The notes beneath the pieces are model-generated. The model made no database searches. It worked only from the letters and a program-made list of their open reading frames with translations, and was not told where the DNA came from. From assembly GCA_905212635.1 (NCBI GenBank), contig CAJMFH010000017.1, forward strand, positions 1-55,798: a stretch of 55,798 nt of DNA. Direction: 5' to 3'. This DNA is from an uncultured Lachnoclostridium sp. GTDB lineage: Bacteria > Bacillota > Clostridia > Lachnospirales > Lachnospiraceae. Position numbers and translations under genes: made by a program. This document shows positions 39,234-47,710 of this stretch, piece after piece; position 1 is the first letter of the stretch; each line of letters begins with the position of its first letter.

Positions 39234-41309
39234 ATGGTTAAGTTTGGAAAGTTTATTACAAAGCACAAATTATTGATTCTTATTCTTGGCGTACTGCTGA
39301 TCATCCCATCGATGATCGGTATGATCAAGACGAGAGTCAATTATGATGTACTTAGTTATCTGCCAGATTCTCTGGAGACGGTGTCCGGTCAGGATATCAT
39401 GGTAGACGAATTTGGTATGGGGGCATTTTCCATGGTTATCGTGGAAAATATGGATAACAAAGACGTAGTTGCTTTGAAAGAAAAATTAGAGAAAGTAGAT
39501 CATGTTGAAAAAATCATCTGGTATGATAGTGTAGCAGATATTTCACTGCCGACCGACATGCTTCCCAATGAATTAAAAGAAGCATTGTTCAATGGAGATG
39601 CGACGATGATGATCGCATTGTTTGATAATACTACATCGTCCGAGGATACGATGCAGGCAGTCACGGATATGAGAAATATGGTAAAAGATCAGGCATTTAT
39701 CAGTGGTATGTCAGGAATCGTTACCGATATTAAGAATCTGGTACAGGCAGAACTTCCGGTATACATCGTCATTGCGGGTATTTTGGCGTTGGTTGTACTG
39801 CTTATCACGATGGAGTCGATCGTGACACCGGTATTGTTCCTTTTATGTATCGGATTAGCCATCCTTTACAATATGGGAACCAATATCTTCCTGGGGCAGA
39901 TATCCTATATCACACAGGCACTGACTGCGGTACTTCAGCTTGGCGTTACGATGGATTATTCCATTTTCCTTCTGGAAAGTTATCAGGCAAACAAAGTACG
40001 GTTTGACAATGACAAAGAGCGTGCGATGGCACATGCGATCAGTAATACATTCAAATCCGTTGTTGGAAGTTCTGTTACAACGGTGGCTGGATTTGCGGCA
40101 TTGTGCTTCATGACATTTGCTCTGGGACGTGACCTTGGAATTGTAATGGCAAAAGGAGTTATCATCGGAGTTGTCGTTTGTATCACCTTGCTGCCATCCT
40201 TGATCCTGTTTTTTGATAAATGGATCGATAAGACGACACATCGTGCCATCTTCCCGGATTTCCATAAATCGAGTGCCTTTATCACAAAGCATCGGATCAT
40301 TCCATTACTTATTTTTGCCGTATTGTTTGTTCCTGCATTTTATGGAAATAATCATGTAAAAGTATATTACAATCTGGATCAGGGACTTCCACAGGATCTG
40401 GATTCGGCAATTGCCAATAAGAAACTGGAAGAAAAGTTCAATATGAACAATATGCATATCCTTCTCTTGAAAAACGGTCTTTCGAGTAAAGAGAAGAATG
40501 ATATGAAAAATGAAATCGAAAAAGTAGACGGAGTCAAATGGGTACTCGGTATGAACTCCATTGTGGGAGCCAACGTACCGGACGATATGATTCCGGATAA
40601 ATACAAAGACATGTTAAAGAGTGATAACTGGGAATTGCAGTTTATCTGTTCCGATTATAAGACGGCGACAGATCAGGTCAATGCCCAGATTGCTTCCATC
40701 AATGATATTGTGAAAAAGTACAGCAAAGATTCGATGGTAATCGGTGAAGCACCATTGACAAAGGATTTGCAGGATGTAACGGATATCGACCTTGCAACCG
40801 TAAACTATCTGTCAATCGGAGCAATCTTCCTGATCATTTTATTGACATTTAAGTCGATCTCACTGCCGGTTATTCTCGTAAGTGTAATCGAATTTGCTAT
40901 TTTCCTCAATATGTCGTTCCCGTATTACAGCGGAATTGAACTTCCTTTCGTGGCAAGTATCGTTATCGGAACCATTCAGTTAGGAGCGACAGTAGATTAT
41001 GCGATATTGATGACGACAAGGTATCATAAAGAACGTGTTGTAAATCAAAAGACAAAGAAAGAAGCGATCGAGATCGCGCACAAGACTTCGATGAAATCCA
41101 TTATTATCAGTGGACTGAGCTTCTTTGCCGTAACCTTTGGTGTATCCGCATATTCAAGTATTGACATGATCAATGCGATCTGTACCTTGCTTTCAAGAGG
41201 TGCCGTGATCAGTACGATCAGTGTAATCCTGATCCTGCCGGCAATGCTTTACCTCTTTGATAAAGTGATCTGTAAGACGACATGGGATATGCGTAAAATC
41301 AATTATTAA
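39234..41309 (+). CDS. MMPL/RND family exporter
   Basis: A 691-residue membrane transporter with two MMPL halves and about 12 TM helices. TM1 is at about 14-32, an extracytoplasmic porter domain spans about 33-170, and the TM2-6 bundle includes LGVTMDYSIFLLESYQ and TTVAGFAALCFM. TM7 is at about 353-370, a second porter domain follows, and the TM8-12 bundle includes QLGATVDYAILMTTRYH. AAAGGAGGTT is ideally spaced before ATG 39234. Its stop overlaps the beginning of the next gene region, and with the secreted heptad protein and TetR it forms one regulated cassette. Related MMPL proteins export lipids or amphiphiles; the substrate here is unknown. It is the intact paralogue of the 36366-38175 pseudogene. 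Confidence 0.93.
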   Translation: MVKFGKFITKHKLLILILGVLLIIPSMIGMIKTRVNYDVLSYLPDSLETVSGQDIMVDEFGMGAFSMVIVENMDNKDVVALKEKLEKVDHVEKIIWYDSVADISLPTDMLPNELKEALFNGDATMMIALFDNTTSSEDTMQAVTDMRNMVKDQAFISGMSGIVTDIKNLVQAELPVYIVIAGILALVVLLITMESIVTPVLFLLCIGLAILYNMGTNIFLGQISYITQALTAVLQLGVTMDYSIFLLESYQANKVRFDNDKERAMAHAISNTFKSVVGSSVTTVAGFAALCFMTFALGRDLGIVMAKGVIIGVVVCITLLPSLILFFDKWIDKTTHRAIFPDFHKSSAFITKHRIIPLLIFAVLFVPAFYGNNHVKVYYNLDQGLPQDLDSAIANKKLEEKFNMNNMHILLLKNGLSSKEKNDMKNEIEKVDGVKWVLGMNSIVGANVPDDMIPDKYKDMLKSDNWELQFICSDYKTATDQVNAQIASINDIVKKYSKDSMVIGEAPLTKDLQDVTDIDLATVNYLSIGAIFLIILLTFKSISLPVILVSVIEFAIFLNMSFPYYSGIELPFVASIVIGTIQLGATVDYAILMTTRYHKERVVNQKTKKEAIEIAHKTSMKSIIISGLSFFAVTFGVSAYSSIDMINAICTLLSRGAVISTISVILILPAMLYLFDKVICKTTWDMRKINY

Positions 41310-41329
41310 TGAATGAAAGGATGAGCATT

Positions 41330-43315
41330 ATGAATCGAAATAGAAAACTCAATCGTATTAGTAAGACAGTCATTTCCGGACTTTTGGTAACAAGTCTGGT
41401 AGTATCCAATGGTGCCTATGCCAATGCACAGAAAATTTCCAAAGATGAATCCGTATATGTAAATGCCGATGAAAGCGGAGCAACGACAAAGATTACCGTT
41501 TCTAACTGGTTGAAAAATGCCGGAATCAATGGAACGATCAACGATGAATCCGATCTGAAAGACATTCAGAATGTCAAAGGAGATGAGACATTTACCCAGA
41601 ATGGCGAAGATGTACAGTGGAGTGCCGGTTCCAACGATATCTATTATCAGGGAACAACGGACAAAGAACTTCCGGTAGGTGTTGAGATTAAATACGAACT
41701 GGACGGAAAAGAAATTGCCGCAAAAGATCTTCTCGGCCAGAGTGGTAAATTGAAAATTACTGTTTCTTATACCAATAAGTCAAAATCCACACAGACGATC
41801 AACGGTGAGAAACAGGAGATGTATACCCCGTTTGTGATGGCAACCGGAATCATTCTTCCGGATGACAAATTCAGCAATGTGGAAGTAGACGACGGAAAGA
41901 TTATCAACGAAGGTTCCAATAATATTGTTGTCGGATTCGGTATGCCGGGTATGGCGGAGAGTCTGGATCTTGATGAGGATGCCGCAGATAAACTTCCGGA
42001 AGGATTTACGGTAACTGCGGATGTGACAGATTTTTCCATCGGAAATACGATCACATTTGCCAGCCCAAGCATTTTGAGCGATCTGGAGCTGGATGACATC
42101 GATGATCTGGATGATCTCGAAAATAAATTGGAAAAATTAGTAGATTCTTCCGAGGATCTTGTAGATGGTTCCAAAAAACTTTCCAATAAAATGGGCGAAC
42201 TGGAAGATAAGTTCGACGATTACCAGGACGGCGAAAAATCCCTGAATAAAGGAATTAAGGATTTGGTAAATGGTGGAACTACATTGAAAAAAGGTGTAAA
42301 AGAGTATACCGATGGTGTGGATACACTGGCAAAAGGAACACAGAGTTATGTCAATGGCGCAAAACAGATTACAGACGGAAACCAGAAATTGTATGAAGCT
42401 GTAAAAGATATGCCATCTTCCTATAAAGAGTTTTCCGATGGCTTGCAGGCATACACAAAAGGAGTGGATACTCTTGCTGATACCAAGACAGCAAAACAGC
42501 TGACAGACGGTGCCGATGCGGTAACTGCCGGAATCGGAACATTGAATGAGAACTTAGGAAAACTCGAAAGTTCTTATGATAATTATAAACTTCTTGCGGA
42601 CGGATTGAAGGCACAGGCTGCTCAGATCAGTGATCCGAAACAGAAGGCAACCATCCTTGCTTACGTACAGAAATTAGAAGAACTGTATCAGGGACAGAAA
42701 GCAAGTGTAGGTGCACTCGTAAGTGCGACAAATAATGAAAGCACGTTGAAATCCGGTGCAAGTCAGGTGGCAGCCGGCATCAAAAAAGTGATGACAGGTG
42801 CACAGACCCTTTCCGGTAATTCTGCAACACTTCGTTCCGCAGACCAGAAACTGACATCCAGCATCGCTACTTTGACAGCGAGTGTGAAGAAACTGAGCGA
42901 AGGAAGTAAGACACTGAGCAGCAATGACCGCAAATTACTGGCAGGAGCAAAGAAAATCCTGAAAGCCAGCAAATCGGTAAAATCCGGTAGTGATAAACTG
43001 GTCAATGGTGCCAATAAACTGAAAAAAGGAAGCAATACACTTCATAAGGCAACCGGTAAAGTTGCGGATGGTATCGGAAAACTTTCCGATGGTGCAAATG
43101 ATCTTTACGAAGGAATGGATAAATTCGACCAGAAGGGTATCCAGAAACTGAACAATGTATATGAAGATGATATTAAGACATTGAAGACCAGACTGGAAAA
43201 ACTGACGGATATGTCTAAAGATTATACAAACTTCTCCGGAATCAGCAAAGGAATGGACGGAAAAGTGAAATTCGTTATTGAGACCGCTGAAGTAAAGAAA
43301 GATGATGAAGAATAA
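41330..43315 (+). CDS. Secreted XXXLXXG heptad-repeat protein (YhgE/Pip-like extracellular domain)
   Basis: A 661-residue exported protein. A signal peptide (basic start, hydrophobic 14-27, cleavage near AYANA) precedes a beta-rich region (about 35-250), then a long alpha-helical region (about 255-600) with repeated L-x-x-G heptads such as LKKGVKEYTDGVDTLAKG and LSDGANDLYEGMDKF. No membrane anchor or LPXTG motif is visible. The pattern equals the extracytoplasmic part of YhgE/Pip proteins, which usually have flanking TM segments, here lacking. AAAGG lies nine bases before ATG 41330; earlier in-frame ATGs (41309, 41321) precede or touch this site. It likely works as the extracellular partner of the adjacent MMPL exporter. 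Confidence 0.88.
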   Translation: MNRNRKLNRISKTVISGLLVTSLVVSNGAYANAQKISKDESVYVNADESGATTKITVSNWLKNAGINGTINDESDLKDIQNVKGDETFTQNGEDVQWSAGSNDIYYQGTTDKELPVGVEIKYELDGKEIAAKDLLGQSGKLKITVSYTNKSKSTQTINGEKQEMYTPFVMATGIILPDDKFSNVEVDDGKIINEGSNNIVVGFGMPGMAESLDLDEDAADKLPEGFTVTADVTDFSIGNTITFASPSILSDLELDDIDDLDDLENKLEKLVDSSEDLVDGSKKLSNKMGELEDKFDDYQDGEKSLNKGIKDLVNGGTTLKKGVKEYTDGVDTLAKGTQSYVNGAKQITDGNQKLYEAVKDMPSSYKEFSDGLQAYTKGVDTLADTKTAKQLTDGADAVTAGIGTLNENLGKLESSYDNYKLLADGLKAQAAQISDPKQKATILAYVQKLEELYQGQKASVGALVSATNNESTLKSGASQVAAGIKKVMTGAQTLSGNSATLRSADQKLTSSIATLTASVKKLSEGSKTLSSNDRKLLAGAKKILKASKSVKSGSDKLVNGANKLKKGSNTLHKATGKVADGIGKLSDGANDLYEGMDKFDQKGIQKLNNVYEDDIKTLKTRLEKLTDMSKDYTNFSGISKGMDGKVKFVIETAEVKKDDEE

Positions 43316-43348
43316 AGACCACTTGTGGCAGGAAAGGATGTGAATGAA

Positions 43349-43960
43349 GTGGGCAGACTCGATGAAAAAAAGAAGAAAAAGCGTGAGGATCTACTCAATG
43401 CGACGTATGAGTTGTTTACTTCCAAAGGCGTATTTGACACATCCATTTCGGACATCGTCAAAAAAGCCAATATGGCAAAAGGAACATTTTATCTGTATTT
43501 CAAAGATAAATATGACATACGGAACGCATTGATCACCAAAAAAGCGGGAGAACTTTTCTCCATCGCGTATGAGCAGATGTACCGAAAGAAGTTTTCTTCT
43601 CTGGAGGAAACGGTAATCTGTGCCTCAGACGTTATCATTGACCAGCTCAATGAAGATAAGACACTGCTGGAATTTATTGCCAAAAATCTCCAATGGGGAC
43701 TTTTCCATAAGGTGCTTTTGGAGGGACAAAACGATGTGTCAAAGAGTTTCTTTGACTGGTACACCGAATTGATCGCAACCTCCGGGCGTAAATTCAAAAA
43801 TCATGAGCTAGTCATTTATATGATCGTGGAATTGATCAATTCGACTTGCTACAATGTGATCCTGCATGAAGAGCCGGTAGGGCTTCCGGAACTCAAAGAG
43901 GAACTACACCAGCTGATTCCGGTGATCCTGCGGACGCAGGAAATTGTAGAAGCGTCATAG
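43349..43960 (+). CDS. TetR family regulator closing the MMPL operon
   Basis: A 203-residue regulator. After a Lys-rich start, the HTH (about 10-55) reads LLNATYELFTSKGVFDTSIS, IVKKANMAKGTFYLYFKDKY, a textbook TetR DNA-binding domain, followed by a helical ligand domain. AGGAAAGG (43330-43337) is best spaced for GTG 43349; GTG codons at 43325 and 43340 are before or too close to it. Being the third gene of the operon, it most likely represses its own promoter through O1 and O2. The effector is unknown, perhaps the exported amphiphile or an antimicrobial. Confidence 0.9.
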   Translation: MGRLDEKKKKKREDLLNATYELFTSKGVFDTSISDIVKKANMAKGTFYLYFKDKYDIRNALITKKAGELFSIAYEQMYRKKFSSLEETVICASDVIIDQLNEDKTLLEFIAKNLQWGLFHKVLLEGQNDVSKSFFDWYTELIATSGRKFKNHELVIYMIVELINSTCYNVILHEEPVGLPELKEELHQLIPVILRTQEIVEAS

Positions 43961-43969
43961 AAGGATAAT

Positions 43970-44016
43970 AAAAACCACTTTGTTGATATAAAATGAAATC
44001 AGCAAAGTGGTTTTTT
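43970..44016 (+). terminator. Terminator of the MMPL operon
   Basis: AAAAACCACTTTGTTGAT pairs with ATCAGCAAAGTGGTTTTTT (one mismatch) with a short A-rich loop and six Ts. Confidence 0.88.
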
Positions 44017-44039
44017 ACATAATGTTCATTTTGTCATAA

Positions 44040-44068
44040 TTGACTTCTCCCGGTAAATAAACTATAAT
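44040..44068 (+). promoter_or_regulatory. Promoter for the 44108 membrane protein gene
   Basis: TTGACT (44040-44045), 17 bases, TATAAT (44063-44068), 40 bases before the ATG. Confidence 0.8.
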
Positions 44069-44107
44069 AGTCTCTAGCAATGAATTTGAAAGGCAAGGTT
44101 TAATATT

Positions 44108-44917
44108 ATGATTCCAACGATAAAAATTGTATGTATGATACTGTGTCCTCTGATCGCGCTTGTTGTTCTGGGGATTGCATATTTTAAAATTCACAGACGT
44201 TCCAGCAAATTGGAGACAGGGCTGCCGGGAGCGCTTGGATACGGCTTCCTTGGGTATTTGTGGCAGTATCTGATTTTTTCTTTTCTGGCAATGTATCTTT
44301 TAGCACTTGTGTTTAAAGGCGTATCCGGAATTGCAAAAGTCGGTGTATCTTTTGGGCTTACCTTTTTGAGTACGGCATTTACAATCGCTGCATTGTACTG
44401 GGGAATCTATCTGACGAATGAAAAGAAACGTTCGATCTACCGAAGTGCTGTGGTAGGGATTGGTTTTGCTCTTGGAAAAGTGGCATTGGAACTGGTACAG
44501 CCATATTTTTACAGTGCCTACGCATCAATTCGTATCAATGCCGGACAGATTGGAACAGAAACCGAATATATGAAAGCGATTGAACATACAACGATTCCGT
44601 CAATGTTAGAGGGAACGTACAAATGTATCCTGATGTTTGTCGTCATTATGGCGGTTACGTTAATTATGGCAAAATATTATGAAGAGCGTAAAATACATCA
44701 TGCGTGGATTACAGGAGCCGTTATTTATGAGGTCATTATGCTCATCAACCAGATTTTTGTGAATGTTCTTCCAAGCGGCATTGTACAGAAGAGTGTGGTG
44801 CTGGTTGTGCTTACAGTGATCACAGTAATCTGTGGAAGTATTGTATGGCATTGGTTTAAGACAGATGAGATTGAATCGGATCCGAGAAAGATTTTATCTG
44901 CCGGAAAGGAAATTTAA
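44108..44917 (+). CDS. Hypothetical polytopic membrane protein, possibly YhfC-like
   Basis: A 269-residue protein with about seven hydrophobic helices (roughly 5-26, 47-72, 78-100, 116-133, 178-198, 208-226, 236-252). Topology and the GIGFALGKVALELVQPY segment recall the YhfC/putative membrane-peptidase family, but the His/Glu residues expected there are not clearly present, so the link is tentative. AAAGGCAAGG precedes the ATG. It is followed within five bases by the HD hydrolase gene, and a series of overlapping genes continues to the alarmone synthetase, so it heads that transcript. Confidence 0.72.
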   Translation: MIPTIKIVCMILCPLIALVVLGIAYFKIHRRSSKLETGLPGALGYGFLGYLWQYLIFSFLAMYLLALVFKGVSGIAKVGVSFGLTFLSTAFTIAALYWGIYLTNEKKRSIYRSAVVGIGFALGKVALELVQPYFYSAYASIRINAGQIGTETEYMKAIEHTTIPSMLEGTYKCILMFVVIMAVTLIMAKYYEERKIHHAWITGAVIYEVIMLINQIFVNVLPSGIVQKSVVLVVLTVITVICGSIVWHWFKTDEIESDPRKILSAGKEI

Positions 44918-44922
44918 AAAGG

Positions 44923-45537
44923 ATGGAAAGACTGGATAAGCAATTTGCTTTTTTTCGTGAGATCGATAAGGAAAAGAAGATTGGAAGACAGACGTATCTG
45001 ACGGGGGCAGACCGGAAGGAAAATGATGCGGAACATGCGTGGCATATGGCGATTATGACGTTGCTGCTCAGTGAATATGCCAATGAAAAAATCGATGTAT
45101 TAAAAACGGTTTCGATGCTTTTGATCCATGATCTGGTGGAGATCGATGCCGGAGATACGTATGCTTATGATGAAGAGGGAAAGGCGACCCAGCGGGAACG
45201 TGAAGTGAAGGCGGCGGACCGCATTTTCTCTATCCTGCCGGAGGAGCAGGGAAAAGCACTGCGTGATTTGTGGGAAGAATTTGAGGCAAGAGAGACACCG
45301 GAGGCAAAATTTGCCAGAACGATGGACAATATCCAGCCGCTTATGCTGAATGCAGCGACCGATGGCAAAGCGTGGGAAGAACATGGAGTACATCTTTCCC
45401 AGGTGCTTGGCAGAAATGAGCGGTCAGCGGAAGGATCCGAAGTGCTTTGGAAGTATGCCTATGAGACATTTATCCGTCCGAATGTGGAAAAAGGACGATT
45501 ACAGGAGGACGATGTTGAAGAAGATTCGCTTGGATAA
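44923..45537 (+). CDS. HD-domain nucleotide hydrolase (YfbR/HDDC2-like)
   Basis: A 204-residue protein with an HD phosphohydrolase fold. Metal ligands are visible in order: ENDAEHAWHM (first His), LLIHDLVEIDAGD (HD pair with the E-x-x-x-D typical of the 5'-deoxynucleotidase branch) and MDNIQPL (final Asp). Members hydrolyse deoxynucleoside monophosphates or related nucleotides; the substrate here is inferred from that. AAAGGA about 11 bases upstream is the likely ribosome site. It overlaps the pseudouridine synthase gene by 26 bases. Confidence 0.9.
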   Translation: MERLDKQFAFFREIDKEKKIGRQTYLTGADRKENDAEHAWHMAIMTLLLSEYANEKIDVLKTVSMLLIHDLVEIDAGDTYAYDEEGKATQREREVKAADRIFSILPEEQGKALRDLWEEFEARETPEAKFARTMDNIQPLMLNAATDGKAWEEHGVHLSQVLGRNERSAEGSEVLWKYAYETFIRPNVEKGRLQEDDVEEDSLG

Positions 45538-46318
45538 ATATTTGTCGGATCATACCGAATTGACGAGAAGTCAGATAAAAAAGAAGGTGGCATCCGGGCT
45601 GGTAAAAGTTCAGGATGCCGTGATCAAAGATGCTGGATATAAGGTGTCGGCAGACGATGTTATCGAGATGGAAGGACAGCAGATCTGCGGGCAGCAGTAC
45701 CAGTATCTTCTTTTTCATAAACCTGCAGGGATCGTGTCGGCGACGGAGGATGCAAGAGAGGAGACGGTGCTGGATGCTGTGCGGCGCGGCGGTTTTGCCG
45801 GTGAGGGCCAAGCCCCATTTTTAGCGAAAGATCTGTTCCCGATGGGGCGGCTTGACAAGGACACGGAAGGTCTGCTTATCCTGACTAATGACGGTGCGAT
45901 GGCACACCGGCTTTTGTCACCGAAGTTTCATGTAGAAAAAACGTATCTGGTGCAGCTGAATATACCAGTGAGTGAAGAGGATGTTCTATGCATGAAAGAG
46001 GGGGTAGACATTGGAGAGAAGCAGTTGACAAAACCGGCAGAGATGAAAATTCTGGCAGAGAAAGAATGCCTTCTTACGATTACAGAAGGAAAATTTCATC
46101 AGGTCAAGCGGATGTTCCATGAATTAGGAAAAGAAGTCGTTTATCTGAAACGCGTGGAAATGGCAGGGATCCGGCTGGAGGATTCGCTGAAAAAAGGGCA
46201 GTGGCGGCAGCTGACGGAAAAAGAAATTGAAAAGTTAAAGGAGCAGGCAGATGGCAAAAAAGAAATATTATGCAGTAAAAAAGGGGAAAACTCCGGGAAT
46301 CTATCTGACATGGGATGA
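45512..46318 (+). CDS. RsuA-family 16S rRNA pseudouridine synthase
   Basis: A 268-residue enzyme. The S4 RNA-binding domain (about 3-55: IRLDKYLSDHTELTRSQIKK) precedes the RsuA-type catalytic core with MGRLDKDTEGLLILTNDG (catalytic Asp in GRLD), LLFHKPAGIV and EGKFHQVKRMFHELG. It makes one pseudouridine in rRNA. ATG 45512 is close to the CAGGAGG site (3-base spacing); the next codon is TTG and would have standard spacing, so initiation could occur at either. The C-terminal coding region overlaps rnhA by 68 bases, an unusually long overlap. Confidence 0.93.
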   Translation: MLKKIRLDKYLSDHTELTRSQIKKKVASGLVKVQDAVIKDAGYKVSADDVIEMEGQQICGQQYQYLLFHKPAGIVSATEDAREETVLDAVRRGGFAGEGQAPFLAKDLFPMGRLDKDTEGLLILTNDGAMAHRLLSPKFHVEKTYLVQLNIPVSEEDVLCMKEGVDIGEKQLTKPAEMKILAEKECLLTITEGKFHQVKRMFHELGKEVVYLKRVEMAGIRLEDSLKKGQWRQLTEKEIEKLKEQADGKKEILCSKKGENSGNLSDMG

Positions 46319-46877
46319 CTGCAAGGCACAGACGGAGGGATATTCCGGTGCGATTTACAAAAGTTTTCCGACGATAGAGGAGGCAGAAAATTTTGTCGGG
46401 GGAACGACATCAGCCGACGGTGGAAATGTTGAGAAAAGCGGCACAGAAGCAGAGCTGGTGGATGAAGATACAGCAGCTGCCTATGTGGATGGAAGTTACA
46501 ATGTCACGACCGGCGAGTACAGCTGTGGTGTTGTGTTTTTGTATGAGGGAAAAGAAGAAACGATAGCACAAAAAGGAGAAGATGAAGAACTGGCGCAGAT
46601 GCGGAATGTGGCTGGCGAGATCCTGGGATCACAGCTTGCGATGGAACTTGCAGTCAAACGAGGTATCCGAAAGATAAAAATATATCATGATTATCAGGGA
46701 ATCGCTTCGTGGTGCCTGGGGGAATGGAAGACAAACAAAGAGGGAACGAAAGCATATAAAAAATATTATGATTCGGTACAGGACAAACTACAGGTCACGT
46801 TTGTCAAGGTAAAAGGCCACTCTGGAGACCATTATAATGATATGGCAGACGAATTGGCGAAGAGCGTAATATTTTAA
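46251..46877 (+). CDS. rnhA: Ribonuclease HI with N-terminal hybrid-binding (viroplasmin-type) domain
   Basis: A 208-residue enzyme cutting RNA in RNA-DNA hybrids. The N-terminal hybrid-binding domain (about 2-45: KKYYAVKKGKTPGIYLTWDD, FPTIEEAENF) is joined by an acidic linker to the RNase H fold. Catalytic acids are in AYVDGSYN (Asp), VAGEILGSQLAM (Glu), IYHDYQGI (Asp) and VKGHSGDHYNDMADELAK (His and Asp). AAAGGAGCAGGCAG precedes the ATG, inside the previous gene. Removal of primers and R-loops fits the neighbouring RNA-metabolism genes. Confidence 0.95.
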   Translation: MAKKKYYAVKKGKTPGIYLTWDDCKAQTEGYSGAIYKSFPTIEEAENFVGGTTSADGGNVEKSGTEAELVDEDTAAAYVDGSYNVTTGEYSCGVVFLYEGKEETIAQKGEDEELAQMRNVAGEILGSQLAMELAVKRGIRKIKIYHDYQGIASWCLGEWKTNKEGTKAYKKYYDSVQDKLQVTFVKVKGHSGDHYNDMADELAKSVIF

Positions 46878-46952
46878 CACTTAATTCACACTTTTTTGAC
46901 GTTCTATTCAACTTTTTACGATATGATAGAAATATAAAAGGAAGTGATAGAT

Positions 46953-47678
46953 TTGAAAAATGTATTGAGTCGTTTAACAACGAAAAAAGAAGGCGACATC
47001 GAAGTGGTTAATGTCATTCCGGAAGATGGAAACGAGATTTATCTGCCACAGACCGGTGACCTATTAGATATGGAAAAACAGTACCGCCAGATCATGTTCT
47101 TTTATGAGGCGGGGATTCAGCAGGTGACGGCGAAACTGGAAATATTGAATAAAGAATTCCAGTACTGCAATGACCGGAATCCAATCGAAAATATTAAGAG
47201 CCGTGTGAAATCGGCAGACAGCATCATCGGGAAGATGAAGAAAAAGGGACTGCCACTTACGATCAGCTGTATGATGGGAAATATTCATGATATCGCGGGG
47301 GTGCGTGTGATCTGCCCGTTTATAACGGATGTCTACCATGTGGCGGCGATGCTGATGAATCAGACAGATGTGGAAGTTATCCGTGTCAAAGATTACATAG
47401 AGCATCCGAAGGATAATGGATATCGAAGTCTGCATGTGATCGTTATGGTGGATGTTTTCTTTTCGGATGAGAAGAAAAAGGTTCCGATTGAGATACAATT
47501 TCGTACGATTGCGATGAATTTCTGGGCAAGTACGGAGCACCAGCTTCGTTATAAAAAAGAAGAGAATTTTACGCCGGAGATGCACAAGCAGTTAAAGCGG
47601 TGTGCCGATCTGATGGCGCGCGCGGACCGCAAGATGCAGCGGCTGGCAGAACAATGTCAAACGGAGGAGGGCCGGTAA
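46953..47678 (+). CDS. Small alarmone synthetase ((p)ppGpp synthetase, RelQ/RelP type)
   Basis: A 241-residue stand-alone synthetase domain, without the HD hydrolase, TGS or ACT parts of long RSH proteins. Seen: IKSRVKSADSIIGKM (substrate-binding helix), IHDIAGVRVICPF (catalytic Asp region), GYRSLHVIV, and EIQFRTIAMNFWASTEHQLRYK (shown in part; catalytic Glu, family signature). It makes ppGpp, pppGpp or pGpp from ATP and guanine nucleotides. TTG 46953 is nine bases after AAAGGAAG; a GTG at 46944 touches that site. It is convergent with the ppx-ppk operon and shares a bidirectional terminator with it. Confidence 0.92.
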   Translation: MKNVLSRLTTKKEGDIEVVNVIPEDGNEIYLPQTGDLLDMEKQYRQIMFFYEAGIQQVTAKLEILNKEFQYCNDRNPIENIKSRVKSADSIIGKMKKKGLPLTISCMMGNIHDIAGVRVICPFITDVYHVAAMLMNQTDVEVIRVKDYIEHPKDNGYRSLHVIVMVDVFFSDEKKKVPIEIQFRTIAMNFWASTEHQLRYKKEENFTPEMHKQLKRCADLMARADRKMQRLAEQCQTEEGR

Positions 47679-47695
47679 AAGCCTTCCTCCGTTTT
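47659..47695. terminator. Bidirectional terminator between the alarmone synthetase and ppk
   Basis: AAACGGAGGAGGGC (47659-47672) pairs with GCCTTCCTCCGTTT (47681-47694) with one mismatch; Ts follow and As precede. The left arm is within the last codons of the synthetase gene. Confidence 0.82.
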
Positions 47696-47710
47696 GTATC
47701 ACATATTTTA

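Noticed and set aside
46896..46927. TTGACG ... TATGAT as promoter of the alarmone synthetase gene
   Set aside because: The spacer is 20 bases, too long for a standard SigA promoter, and no better pairing was seen.
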